From positions 1 to 13,651 of the forward strand of contig PMST01000170.1 of NCBI GenBank assembly GCA_003168295.1: 13,651 nt of DNA, in the 5' to 3' direction. The translations under genes were made by a program, and so were the position numbers. Shown in pieces: positions 1-6,937 of this stretch. Every line of letters starts with the position of its first letter. Within the stretch, counting starts at the first letter, position 1. The DNA is from Actinomycetota bacterium. GTDB taxonomy: Bacteria; Actinomycetota; Actinomycetes; Streptosporangiales; Streptosporangiaceae. Below the pieces are notes generated by a model. It was not told where the DNA came from. It saw only the letters and a program-made list of their open reading frames with translations, and ran no database searches.

Positions 1-509
1 TGATCCAGGGCGCGGCCATCGGTGTCTCCATGCCGGCCGCCACCTCCGCGGTCATGGACGTGCTGCCGCGGGAGCGGGCAGGCGCGGGCTCCGCGTTGAC
101 CAACACCGCCCGGCAGGTGGCGGTGGCGCTCAGCGTCGCGATCCTCGGCTCGATCCTGGCGGTGTTCTACCGCAGCGCGCTCAGCCCGTCGCTGACGCAT
201 CTGCCCGCCGCCGCGCGGACCGCCGCGTCGTCGTCGATCACCGCCACCCAGGCGGTCGCGCAGCAGCTCGGCACGGCCGGGCGGTCGCTGCTGGTGCCCG
301 CGAACGACGCGTTCGTGCACGCCATGCACTTCACCTCGCTGGTCGCGGCGCTGCTCGCGCTGGCGGGCGGGTTCGTGGTGCTGCGCTGGATGCCCGGTCT
401 GCCGCCGAAGGCCGTCGGGTCCGCGGCCGCCGATAATGGCGGATACGAGGCCGAGCTTGCGATACTGGAACAAGAAGTCATGCTCGACAGCGCTGAGCGA
501 GAGGCATAA
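1..509 (+). CDS. MFS drug exporter, DHA2 (EmrB/QacA-like), C-terminal fragment
   Basis: This is the 3' end of a 14-helix-type major facilitator superfamily exporter. The frame is already open at the left edge (first full codon at 3) and about 168 residues are visible. The early stretch contains PRERAGAGSALTNTARQVA, a pattern typical of the late loop of DHA2 multidrug exporters, followed by a hydrophobic helix (VAVALSVAILGSILAVFY). After an Ala/Ser/Thr-rich loop comes a last helix (FTSLVAALLALAGGFVVL) and a short charged cytoplasmic tail rich in Glu. The family exports drugs or other hydrophobic molecules by proton antiport across the inner membrane; the substrate cannot be read from this fragment. 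It is followed after 6 nt by a TetR regulator, the usual arrangement for regulated efflux. The N-terminal two thirds lie outside the window, so truncation here is only the window edge. Confidence 0.88.
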   Translation, partial: IQGAAIGVSMPAATSAVMDVLPRERAGAGSALTNTARQVAVALSVAILGSILAVFYRSALSPSLTHLPAAARTAASSSITATQAVAQQLGTAGRSLLVPANDAFVHAMHFTSLVAALLALAGGFVVLRWMPGLPPKAVGSAAADNGGYEAELAILEQEVMLDSAEREA

Positions 510-515
510 CCAACC

Positions 516-1178
516 ATGGAGCCCGTGATCATCGTCGATCAGGGGCCCGGCCCTGACACCGAAGCCGGGCCGGCCGGGGCGGCTCAACGCCGCCCCGGCA
601 AGCCCGGCCGTCCGCGCAGCGAGCAGGCCGAGCAGGCGATCATCGAGGCCACCCTCGACTTGTTCGCCGAACAGGGCTTCGAGGGCGTCTGCGTTGAGGC
701 CATCGCCGCACGGGCCGGAGTCGGCAAGGCCACCATCTACCGCCGCTGGCCGAACAAGGAAGAGGTGCTGCTCGCCGCGTTCGGCTCGCTGAAGTCGCCA
801 TACCCCGAGCCGGCCGGTGTCAGCGTCCGGGACGACCTGGTCGCGATGGTCAAGGTGATGTGCGCGGACAAGGCCGATCCGAGGAAGGCGCGCAGGTACG
901 CGCTGCTGCTCGGCGAGGGCGAGAAGTACCCGCGGCTGATGGCCCGGTACAAGGAGACGGTGGTCGAGCCGCGCCGCGACGTGATGCGCGCGGTCATCCG
1001 CCGGGGTATCGAGACCGGCGAACTGCGGCCCGATACCGACGTCGAGATTGCCCTGCTCGCCCTGACCGGGGTGGTCCTGGCCAAGGAAAAGTCCGCGGCC
1101 GGAAGCCCCGATGCCCTCAACGACGAGTTCGCCACCCGCGTGGTCGACGGCGTACTGCTCGGCCTGGCCGCCCGCTAG
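516..1178 (+). CDS. TetR/AcrR-family transcriptional regulator
   Basis: A 220-residue DNA-binding repressor-type protein. After a disordered Gly/Pro/Ala-rich arm and a basic GRPRSEQ segment (about residues 31-37), the TetR N-terminal helix-turn-helix spans about residues 38-85, with recognition-helix pattern AGVGKATIYRRWPNKEEV. The rest is the all-helical ligand-binding and dimerisation domain, which is poorly conserved; the family layout suggests a TetR_C_11-like domain, but that is inference. The ATG at 516 lies 6 nt after the stop of the exporter gene, and GAGAGG just upstream (about 499-504, overlapping the exporter's end) can serve as ribosome binding site. Co-transcription with the exporter makes it the likely local regulator of efflux, with ligand probably an exported compound. 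Its operator would lie upstream of the exporter, outside the window. Confidence 0.93.
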   Translation: MEPVIIVDQGPGPDTEAGPAGAAQRRPGKPGRPRSEQAEQAIIEATLDLFAEQGFEGVCVEAIAARAGVGKATIYRRWPNKEEVLLAAFGSLKSPYPEPAGVSVRDDLVAMVKVMCADKADPRKARRYALLLGEGEKYPRLMARYKETVVEPRRDVMRAVIRRGIETGELRPDTDVEIALLALTGVVLAKEKSAAGSPDALNDEFATRVVDGVLLGLAAR

Positions 1179-1203
1179 GGCGGCTCCGATTAGGCTCCAG
1201 AGC

Positions 1204-2277
1204 GTGGATGTTGCGACGGAGTGGCAAGACCAGCTGCGCGCCGAGGCCGATAGCTATGCCCGGCTGGCGCTGGAGAACATAGCGCGGGAATTCCCCTCCT
1301 ACGTGGTCGTCCTGATGAACGGGCCGGGGGAGTTCCCTGACCGGCCCAGGGACCGGACGCCGGTGTTCTTCGGCAGCCTGGACTGGCACTCCTGCGTGGA
1401 GATGCACTGGGTCCTGGTCAAGCTGCTCAAGGTGGCCGGTGACGCCGTCCCGGCCGCCGAGATCAGGGCCGCGCTCGACGCCCAGTTGACCGTGCCCGGC
1501 CTGCGCGCCGAGGCGGAATTCATGGCCGCCAGCGGTGGCAGTGAGCGGCCGTACGGCTGGGGCTGGGCGCTGACCCTGGCCCACGAGCTCGCCAGCTGGG
1601 ACGACCCGGACGCGCGCCGCTGGGCCGAGGCGATGGAACCGCTGGCGTCGGTGCTGACCGGCAGCTTCCTGCGCTGGCTGCCCAAGGCCACCTACCCGGT
1701 CCGGGGCGGACTGCACGCCAATAGCGCGTTCGGGCTCTCCCGGGCGCTGCCCTACGCGCGGCTTCAGGCCCGGCCGCGGTCATCCCCCAGCGAGCCTGTG
1801 CCCGCCCGGTCGCCTGAGCCGTCCGAGCTTGAGTCCGCGATCAAGGACGCGGCCCGGCGCTGGTACGCGGCGGATGCCGGTTATCCCGGCAGCTGGGAGC
1901 CGTCCGGGCACGACTTCCTGTCCCCGGCGCTGGCCGAGGCCGAGCTGATGGCCTGCCTGCAGACGGCCGAGGAGTTCGCCGGGTGGCTGCATTCGTTCCT
2001 GCCCGGCCTGGCCGCCGGCGAGCCGGCGTCGCTGTTCACGCCCGCCATCGTCTCGGATCCCAGCGACGGCCAGATCGCGCACCTGCACGGCCTCAACCTC
2101 AGCCGCGCCTGGTGCTGGCGCCGCCTGGCGCAGACCCTGCCCGCCACCGACCCGCGCATCCCGTCCTGCCTCGCCGCCGCCCGCGCGCACGCCGACGCGT
2201 CCCTGCCTCACGTGACCATCGGCGACTACATGGTCACCCACTGGCTCGCCGCCTACGCCGTCCTCCTGCTCAGCTAA
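1204..2277 (+). CDS. DUF2891 family protein
   Basis: A 357-residue cytosolic protein that matches the DUF2891 family by its conserved aromatic, His and Gly blocks: FFGSLDWHSCVEMHW (about 55-69), ERPYGWGWAL (114-123), YPVRGGLHANSAFGL (164-178), WEPSGHDFLSPAL (231-243), IAHLHGLNLSRAWC (291-304) and GDYMVTHWLAAYAV (340-353). The repeated helical blocks with conserved His, Trp and Asp suggest an alpha/alpha-barrel fold like some carbohydrate-active enzymes, but no reaction is established. The start chosen is GTG at 1204, 25 nt after the TetR stop, because similarity begins directly after it and the frame further upstream overlaps the TetR gene; the ribosome binding site is weak. Residues about 190-207 form a Pro/Ser/Arg-rich insert between two conserved blocks, which looks unusual for the family. 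It is probably the third gene of the exporter-TetR transcript, but a functional link is not shown. Confidence 0.87.
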   Translation: MDVATEWQDQLRAEADSYARLALENIAREFPSYVVVLMNGPGEFPDRPRDRTPVFFGSLDWHSCVEMHWVLVKLLKVAGDAVPAAEIRAALDAQLTVPGLRAEAEFMAASGGSERPYGWGWALTLAHELASWDDPDARRWAEAMEPLASVLTGSFLRWLPKATYPVRGGLHANSAFGLSRALPYARLQARPRSSPSEPVPARSPEPSELESAIKDAARRWYAADAGYPGSWEPSGHDFLSPALAEAELMACLQTAEEFAGWLHSFLPGLAAGEPASLFTPAIVSDPSDGQIAHLHGLNLSRAWCWRRLAQTLPATDPRIPSCLAAARAHADASLPHVTIGDYMVTHWLAAYAVLLLS

Positions 2278-2297
2278 CGGCAAATCACTGCAGCCGC

Positions 2298-4172
2298 TTA
2301 GGAGGGGCGCGGTTCCCGCCACCGGTTGGTGATGGGGAGGCGGCGGTCGCGGCCGAAGTTCTTCTGGCTGATCTTCGGGCCCGGGGGGTACTGGCGGCGC
2401 TTGTACTCGGCGGCGTCGACCATCCGGACCACGCGCTCGACCAGCGCCGGGTCGTGCCCGGCGGCGATAAGCTCCGCGGTCCCCATGTCCTTCTCCACGT
2501 AGTCATCGAGCAGCGCGTCGAGCACCTCATACGGGGGTAGCGAGTCGGTGTCCATCTGTCCGGGCGCGAGTTCGGCGCTCGGCGGCTTGGTGATGGAGTT
2601 CTCCGGGATCGGGGGAGTGGTGCCGAGGCGCTCGGCCTCGGCGTTGCGCCACCGGGAAAGCTCCCAGACCAGCGTCTTGAGTACGTCCTTGATCGGCCCG
2701 AACCCGCCCGCCGAGTCGCCGTACAGCGTCGAGTAGCCGGTCGCGAGCTCGCTCTTGTTGCCGGTGGTGAGCACGAGGTGCCCGGCCGCGTTGGACAGTG
2801 CCATCAGCACCACCCCGCGCACCCGGGCCTGCAGGTTCTCCGCGGGCAGTCCCGTCTCCGGGAATCCGGCCGGGGTGAGCTGCTGACCGAACGCGTCGAC
2901 CATCGAGGCGATGGGGATCGTCGCCGCGTGCAGCCCTTGCCGCTTGACCAGGTCTTCGGCGTCGCTGACCGAATGAGCCGAGGAGTACCGGCTGGGCATC
3001 AGCACCACGTACACGTTCCCTGGGCCGATCGCGTCCGCGGCGATCGTGGCGGTCAGCGCCGAGTCGATACCGCCCGACAGCGCCAGGATGGCCGAACGGA
3101 ACCCGTTCTTGCGCACGTAGTCCCTGACCCCGGTCACCAGCGCCGCGTACACCTCGGCCGGATCGGACAGCCGCGGCCAGAGCATCCCCGCCCCCTCGGG
3201 CCGGAATACCTCCGGGACCTCCGCCGCCTCTGCCGCCGCCTCAATCTCATCCGGTCCGGAGCCCCTGGCCGGCGCCGCGCCCGCACCCGAAAGCGGCGGC
3301 AGCGTCACCCGCCTGATCGTGATCGTCGTGCCGTCGTCCGCATCCACCGCCTGGTCGGCCGGCGCCGGACCAGGGTCGGCCGCCGGCAGGTCCAGGTCGG
3401 CGACGACGAGCGCCTCCTCGAACTGCGGTCCGCGGGCGACCACCTCGCCGTCCGCGGCCACCAGGATGGAGTCGCCGTCGAAGACCAGCTCGTCCTGCCC
3501 GCCGATCATGTTGGCGTACGCCAGCGCGGCTCCGGCCTCGCGCGCCCGCCGGACGCACAGGTCGAGCCGCACGTCGTCCTTGCCGCGCTCGTAGGGCGAC
3601 GCGTTCGGCACCACCAGCAGGCCGGCTCCCGCGCGCCGGCAGGCTGCTACCGGCCCGCCCTCCTGCCACAGGTCCTCGCAGATCGCGATCGCGATGTCGA
3701 CCTGCTCGCCGCCGTCGGCAGGCAGCCGGAACACCGGCAGCGTGTCGCCGGGCACGAAGTAGCGGAACTCGTCGAACACCCCGTAGTTCGGCAGGTGATG
3801 CTTGGCCGAGGTGACGACGACGCGCCCGCCGTACAGCAGCGCCGCGGCGTCCTGCGGCGCCCCGACCGGCAGCCCGGTCCGCGGCGCCAGGTCCTTTCGC
3901 CGGTCCAGGTAACCGGCCACGACGGCGATCCCGCCGAGACCTCCGGCGTCCAGCCGCGCCGCCACGCCGTGCAGGGCCGCGATGGAGGCCTCCACGAACG
4001 ACGCCCGAAGCGCGAGATCCTCCACCGGGTACCCGGTGAGCACCATCTCGGGAAACACCACGACCCTGGCCTCGCGCCCGGCGGCGCGGCGGGTCCAGTC
4101 GACGATCAGCTCGGCGTTTCCGTCCAGGTCACCGACCGTCGCATTGACCTGGGCAAGCGCGATCCGCAGCAT
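2298..4172 (-). CDS. nadE: Glutamine-dependent NAD+ synthetase
   Basis: Catalyses the last step of NAD+ synthesis: deamido-NAD+ plus ATP and glutamine-derived ammonia gives NAD+. The protein has two domains. The N-terminal nitrilase-type glutaminase carries the expected triad in VFPEMVLTGYP (Glu42), SAKHHLPNYG (Lys124) and AIAICEDLWQ (Cys165). The C-terminal synthetase carries the PP-loop ATP motif LSGGIDS (about 366-371), then TTGNKSELATGYSTLYGD and the closing KISQKNFGRDRRLPITNRWR. An Ala/Pro-rich linker (about 295-320) joins them. A GTG at 4178 is in frame, but GGAAGG sits directly against it; the ATG at 4172 has that same Shine-Dalgarno at 6 nt spacing and is preferred, giving 624 residues, near the family norm. 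It converges with DUF2891 with a 20-nt gap. Location near glnA2 and glnE matches Streptomyces. No lesion is visible. Confidence 0.96.
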   Translation of the reverse strand: MLRIALAQVNATVGDLDGNAELIVDWTRRAAGREARVVVFPEMVLTGYPVEDLALRASFVEASIAALHGVAARLDAGGLGGIAVVAGYLDRRKDLAPRTGLPVGAPQDAAALLYGGRVVVTSAKHHLPNYGVFDEFRYFVPGDTLPVFRLPADGGEQVDIAIAICEDLWQEGGPVAACRRAGAGLLVVPNASPYERGKDDVRLDLCVRRAREAGAALAYANMIGGQDELVFDGDSILVAADGEVVARGPQFEEALVVADLDLPAADPGPAPADQAVDADDGTTITIRRVTLPPLSGAGAAPARGSGPDEIEAAAEAAEVPEVFRPEGAGMLWPRLSDPAEVYAALVTGVRDYVRKNGFRSAILALSGGIDSALTATIAADAIGPGNVYVVLMPSRYSSAHSVSDAEDLVKRQGLHAATIPIASMVDAFGQQLTPAGFPETGLPAENLQARVRGVVLMALSNAAGHLVLTTGNKSELATGYSTLYGDSAGGFGPIKDVLKTLVWELSRWRNAEAERLGTTPPIPENSITKPPSAELAPGQMDTDSLPPYEVLDALLDDYVEKDMGTAELIAAGHDPALVERVVRMVDAAEYKRRQYPPGPKISQKNFGRDRRLPITNRWREPRPS

Positions 4173-4279
4173 TGTCACCCTTCCAGCCTAGGCCGTAGCC
4201 AGCTGACCGTGAGACGTGCCTGCCGCGCCGGCCGCGCGTTCCGGGCGTAGGATAATCCCGCGTATGAGCCGCGAATGGG
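4173..4279. promoter_or_regulatory. Divergent promoter region, nadE / methyltransferase
   Basis: This 107-nt gap separates two divergent genes and must hold promoters for both unless transcription comes from further away. On the plus strand TAGGAT at 4248-4253 fits an actinobacterial -10 element, placing a start about 20 nt before the methyltransferase ATG; no good -35 is seen. On the minus strand TAGGCT (4190-4185) is a possible but weaker -10 for nadE, with the nadE Shine-Dalgarno just after it. Assignments are inference from short motifs. Confidence 0.35.
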
Positions 4280-5113
4280 ATGGAGGCCGTCACGGACCAC
4301 CGGCAAGATGCTTCCGGCGAGACCAAGCCGCCTGGCCTCACCTTCGACGCCAGCGTGGCTCACCCGGCCCGCATCTACAACTACTGGCTGGGCGGCAAGG
4401 ACAACTTCGCTGCGGACCGGCAAGCCGCCCAAGAGGTGCTCGACGTCATGCCGGTGATCGCCCAGGTCGCTCGCAGCAACCGTATGTTTCTCTCGACGGC
4501 CGTGAACTACCTGGTGGCCCAGGCAGGTATCCGGCAGTTCCTCGACATCGGCACCGGCCTGCCCACGGAGGACAACACGCACGAGGTGGCGCAGAATGTG
4601 GCGCCCGAGTCGCGGATCGTCTATGTCGATAACGACCCGATCGTGCTGTCGCATGCCAGGGCCCTGCTGACCAGCGATCCCAGGGGACGGTGCGCCTACA
4701 TCGACGCCGACGCGCGCGAGGTGGACAAGATCCTGACCGAGGCGGCTGAGATGCTGGATTTCAGCCAGCCCGTGGCCGTCATGATGCTCGGCCTGCTGCA
4801 CTTCATCCCGGACGCCGACGATCCTTACGGGCTCATCAGGCGCTACCTGGACGCCGTCCCGTCCGGCAGCTACCTGGCCGTCTCGCACGCCTCCAGTGAT
4901 CTCAAGACAGACACCGAGATGGCGGGCCAGAGGTACAACTCGCACTCCGCGACGGCGATCACCTTCCGGTCCAGGCAGGAAGTCACCCGGCTCCTGGCGG
5001 GCCTGGACCTCGTCCCTCCCGGCGTCTCCCCGCTCGGCCAGTGGTCGCTAGGCGCCACCGGAACAGGCTGCGCCCAGCTCCCCACCTACGCCGCCCTGGC
5101 TCGCAAGCCCTGA
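4280..5113 (+). CDS. SAM-dependent methyltransferase, Methyltransf_19 (DUF574) family
   Basis: A 277-residue soluble protein of the DUF574/Methyltransf_19 family, which is greatly expanded in actinomycetes and mostly uncharacterised. The family signature PARIYNYWLGGKDNFAADR is at about residues 29-47. The SAM-binding motif I is FLDIGTGLPT (88-97), followed by the acidic ribose-binding strand VYVDNDP (115-121) and a DADAR segment (142-146). The Rossmann core continues through AVMMLGLLHFIPD. The ATG at 4280 is the first start after an in-frame stop at 4265, and gives the usual family length. The ribosome binding site is weak (GGG close to the start). The methyl acceptor is unknown; some relatives lie in secondary-metabolite clusters, but nothing here points to one. 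It reads toward glnA2 with a 192-nt gap, so it is probably a separate transcript. Confidence 0.92.
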   Translation: MEAVTDHRQDASGETKPPGLTFDASVAHPARIYNYWLGGKDNFAADRQAAQEVLDVMPVIAQVARSNRMFLSTAVNYLVAQAGIRQFLDIGTGLPTEDNTHEVAQNVAPESRIVYVDNDPIVLSHARALLTSDPRGRCAYIDADAREVDKILTEAAEMLDFSQPVAVMMLGLLHFIPDADDPYGLIRRYLDAVPSGSYLAVSHASSDLKTDTEMAGQRYNSHSATAITFRSRQEVTRLLAGLDLVPPGVSPLGQWSLGATGTGCAQLPTYAALARKP

Positions 5114-5172
5114 GCCCGGCGCATGATCATTCCGGTGCCGTTCGCTCCCGCCGTGCACTGACCCAGGGCACT

Positions 5173-5188
5173 GTAACCACGAGGAAAC
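5173..5188 (+). promoter_or_regulatory. Candidate GlnR binding site upstream of glnA2
   Basis: The sequence reads GTAAC, six bases, GAAAC. This is an exact match to the a-site/b-site pair (gTnAc-N6-GaAAc) of GlnR, the global nitrogen regulator of Streptomyces and other actinobacteria. It lies 118-133 nt before the preferred glnA2 start and 60 nt after the methyltransferase stop. A second a/b pair at the next N6 spacing is not present, so it would be a single-pair site. Short motifs of this kind occur by chance, but the gene context (GS-like enzyme) raises its credibility. Binding is inferred, not shown. Confidence 0.55.
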
Positions 5189-5305
5189 ACCGGCCGGGCA
5201 AACTCGGGTGATACATGCAGCGCCCGCGAAAGCTTTTACCTGGGTTTAGCGGGTCGACGTCGCCGAGGGCTGGTCAAGCGATGGGGAACGTCTAAGGTGA
5301 TTACC

Positions 5306-6667
5306 GTGGACAGGCAGGAAGAGTTCGTGCTGCGCACGCTCGAAGAACGTGACATCCGGTTCGTCCGGCTTTGGTTTACCGACGTACTCGGCACGCTGAA
5401 ATCGGTCGCGGTCGCGCCTGCCGAGCTCGAGGGCGCATTCGCCGACGGGATCGGCTTCGACGGCTCCGCCATCGAGGGGTTCGCCCGGGTCTACGAGGCG
5501 GACATGATCGCCCGGCCCGACCCGTCGACGTTCCAGCTGCTGCCGTGGCGCGGCGAATACCCAGGTGTGGCGCGGATGTTCTGCGACATCCTGCTGCCCG
5601 ACGGGTCACCGTCGTACGCGGACCCGCGCTGGGTCCTCAAGCGCAACCTCAGCCGGGCCTCCGAGCTCGGCTTCACCTTCTATGCGCATCCGGAGATCGA
5701 GTTTTTCCTGCTCAGGGAGAGGCCTGAGCCGGGGGACAAGCCGCGGCCGATCGACACAGGCGGCTACTACGATCACACGCCGCACAGCATCGCGCATGAC
5801 TTCCGCCGCACCGCGATCACGATGCTGGAATCCATGGGCATCTCGGTGGAGTACAGCCACCACGAGGGCGCGCCCGGGCAGCAGGAGATCGACCTGCGCT
5901 ACGCCGACGCGCTCACCACCGCCGACAACATCATGTCGTTCCGGCTGGTGATGAAGGAGGTCGCGATCGAGCAGGGTGTCTACGCGACATTCATGCCCAA
6001 GCCGTTCACCGATCACCCCGGCTCAGGCATGCATACCCACGTGTCGCTGTTCGAAGGCGACAAGAACGCGTTCTATGAGGCCGGAGCAGAGTTCCAGCTG
6101 TCCAAGACCGGCCGGGCCTTCATCGCCGGGCTGCTGCGGCACGCGCCGGAGATCACCGCGGTCTGCAACCAGTGGGTGAACTCCTACAAGCGGCTGTGGG
6201 GCGCGGCCGAACGGACCGCGGGCGCCGGCGGTGAGGCCCCCGCCTATGTGTGCTGGGGGCACAACAACCGTTCGGCGCTGGTCCGGGTGCCGATGTACAA
6301 GCCGCAGAAGGGCAACTCGACCCGGGTCGAGTTCCGCTCGGTAGACGCTGCCTGCAACCCGTACCTGGCCTTCGCGGTGATCCTGGCCGCCGGGCTCAAG
6401 GGCATCGAGGGCGATTATGAGCTGCCGCCCGGCGCCGAGGACGACGTGTGGGCGCTGACCTCCGCGGAGCGCCGCGCGCTCGGCATCCGGCCGCTGCCCC
6501 AGGACCTGGACCAGGCCATCAAGGTCATGCAGGACAGTGAGCTGGTGGCCGAGACGCTGGGCGAGCATGTCTTCGACTTCTTCCTGCGCAACAAGCGCGA
6601 GGAGTGGCAGGAGTACCGCCGCCAGGTCACCGAATACGAGCTTGGCCGCTATCTCCCCATGCTCTGA
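5306..6667 (+). CDS. glnA2: Glutamine synthetase-like ligase GlnA2 (type I family)
   Basis: A 453-residue member of the GS type I family, closely resembling the actinobacterial GlnA2 subgroup (Streptomyces SCO2241, Mycobacterium Rv2222c). The beta-grasp domain (about 15-97) has GFDGSAIEGFARV; the catalytic domain has HPEIEFFLL, GAPGQQEIDLRYAD, GSGMHTHVSLFEGD, WGHNNRSALVRVP and the closing LGEHVFDFFLRNKREEW. Streptomyces GlnA2 has been reported to act as a gamma-glutamylpolyamine synthetase rather than a true GS, so polyamine detoxification and nitrogen release are as likely as glutamine formation. A Tyr in EGDYELPPGAEDDVW (Tyr371) aligns with the tyrosine adenylylated by GlnE in classical GS. 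Two GTG starts compete: 5297 adds three residues, while 5306 has AGGTGA five bases upstream and matches the family N-terminus (DRQEEFVLRTLEERDI), so 5306 is preferred. A candidate GlnR site lies upstream. Confidence 0.94.
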   Translation: MDRQEEFVLRTLEERDIRFVRLWFTDVLGTLKSVAVAPAELEGAFADGIGFDGSAIEGFARVYEADMIARPDPSTFQLLPWRGEYPGVARMFCDILLPDGSPSYADPRWVLKRNLSRASELGFTFYAHPEIEFFLLRERPEPGDKPRPIDTGGYYDHTPHSIAHDFRRTAITMLESMGISVEYSHHEGAPGQQEIDLRYADALTTADNIMSFRLVMKEVAIEQGVYATFMPKPFTDHPGSGMHTHVSLFEGDKNAFYEAGAEFQLSKTGRAFIAGLLRHAPEITAVCNQWVNSYKRLWGAAERTAGAGGEAPAYVCWGHNNRSALVRVPMYKPQKGNSTRVEFRSVDAACNPYLAFAVILAAGLKGIEGDYELPPGAEDDVWALTSAERRALGIRPLPQDLDQAIKVMQDSELVAETLGEHVFDFFLRNKREEWQEYRRQVTEYELGRYLPML

Positions 6668-6744
6668 ACCCGCGCCAGAGCATCGGTCAAATAGCCGGAT
6701 CCGCCATTAGCCGGTTACAGCCACCCCGCATCCCCTTTGTCCGG

Positions 6745-6765
6745 TTCGCTGATTTCAATAGCGAA
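6745..6765 (+). repeat. Small stem-loop downstream of glnA2
   Basis: TTCGCT and AGCGAA form a perfect 6-bp stem around a 9-nt loop, just before the larger inverted repeat at 6771-6846. It may be part of the transcription-end structure at this convergent gene junction. There is no T-tract directly after it. Confidence 0.4.
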
Positions 6766-6770
6766 TCTTG

Positions 6771-6846
6771 GTGGTGGATCCGGGCTCAATGGTGGATCCG
6801 GTGCATGGGGATGCACCCGATCCGCCGCGGAGCCCGGATCCACCAC
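6771..6846. repeat. 17-bp perfect inverted repeat with nested hairpin, glnA2 3' region
   Basis: The arms at 6771-6787 and 6830-6846 are exact reverse complements over 17 bp, and enclose 42 nt. Inside, GGTGCAT (6800-6806) and ATGCACC (6811-6817) make a second 7-bp hairpin with a GGGG loop. The left arm is also partly duplicated: the 12-mer TGGTGGATCCGG occurs at 6772-6783 and again at 6790-6801, so the right arm could pair with either copy. Related GGATCCG words appear at about 6696-6702 and elsewhere in the gap. The junction is convergent (glnA2 from the left, the lipoprotein gene from the right), so a bidirectional terminator is plausible. A REP-like or degenerate mobile-element remnant is an alternative. 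The 270-nt gap (6668-6937) otherwise holds no convincing gene. Confidence 0.65.
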
Positions 6847-6937
6847 TATCACCGGAGCGGTCTTTGCGTTCTTGCTGCTGGCGTGGTCCCTGTGACCACT
6901 GCGGTGCTACGCAGGTTCGTACTACCTGACCGGCGTT

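Noticed and set aside
2778..4250. Long plus-strand open frame antisense to nadE
   Set aside because: The translation is Arg/His/Gly/Val-rich with no domain, as expected for the antisense of a high-GC gene; nadE on the other strand has a complete set of motifs.
5117..5140. Hairpin after the methyltransferase stop as a terminator
   Set aside because: CGGCGC and GTGCCG pair over 6 bp only with a G-U pair, the loop is 12 nt and no T-tract follows; too weak to call.
6912..6928. Short inverted repeat CAGGT/ACCTG downstream of the lipoprotein gene as terminator
   Set aside because: Only 5 bp with a 7-nt loop and no T-tract; expected by chance at this GC content.
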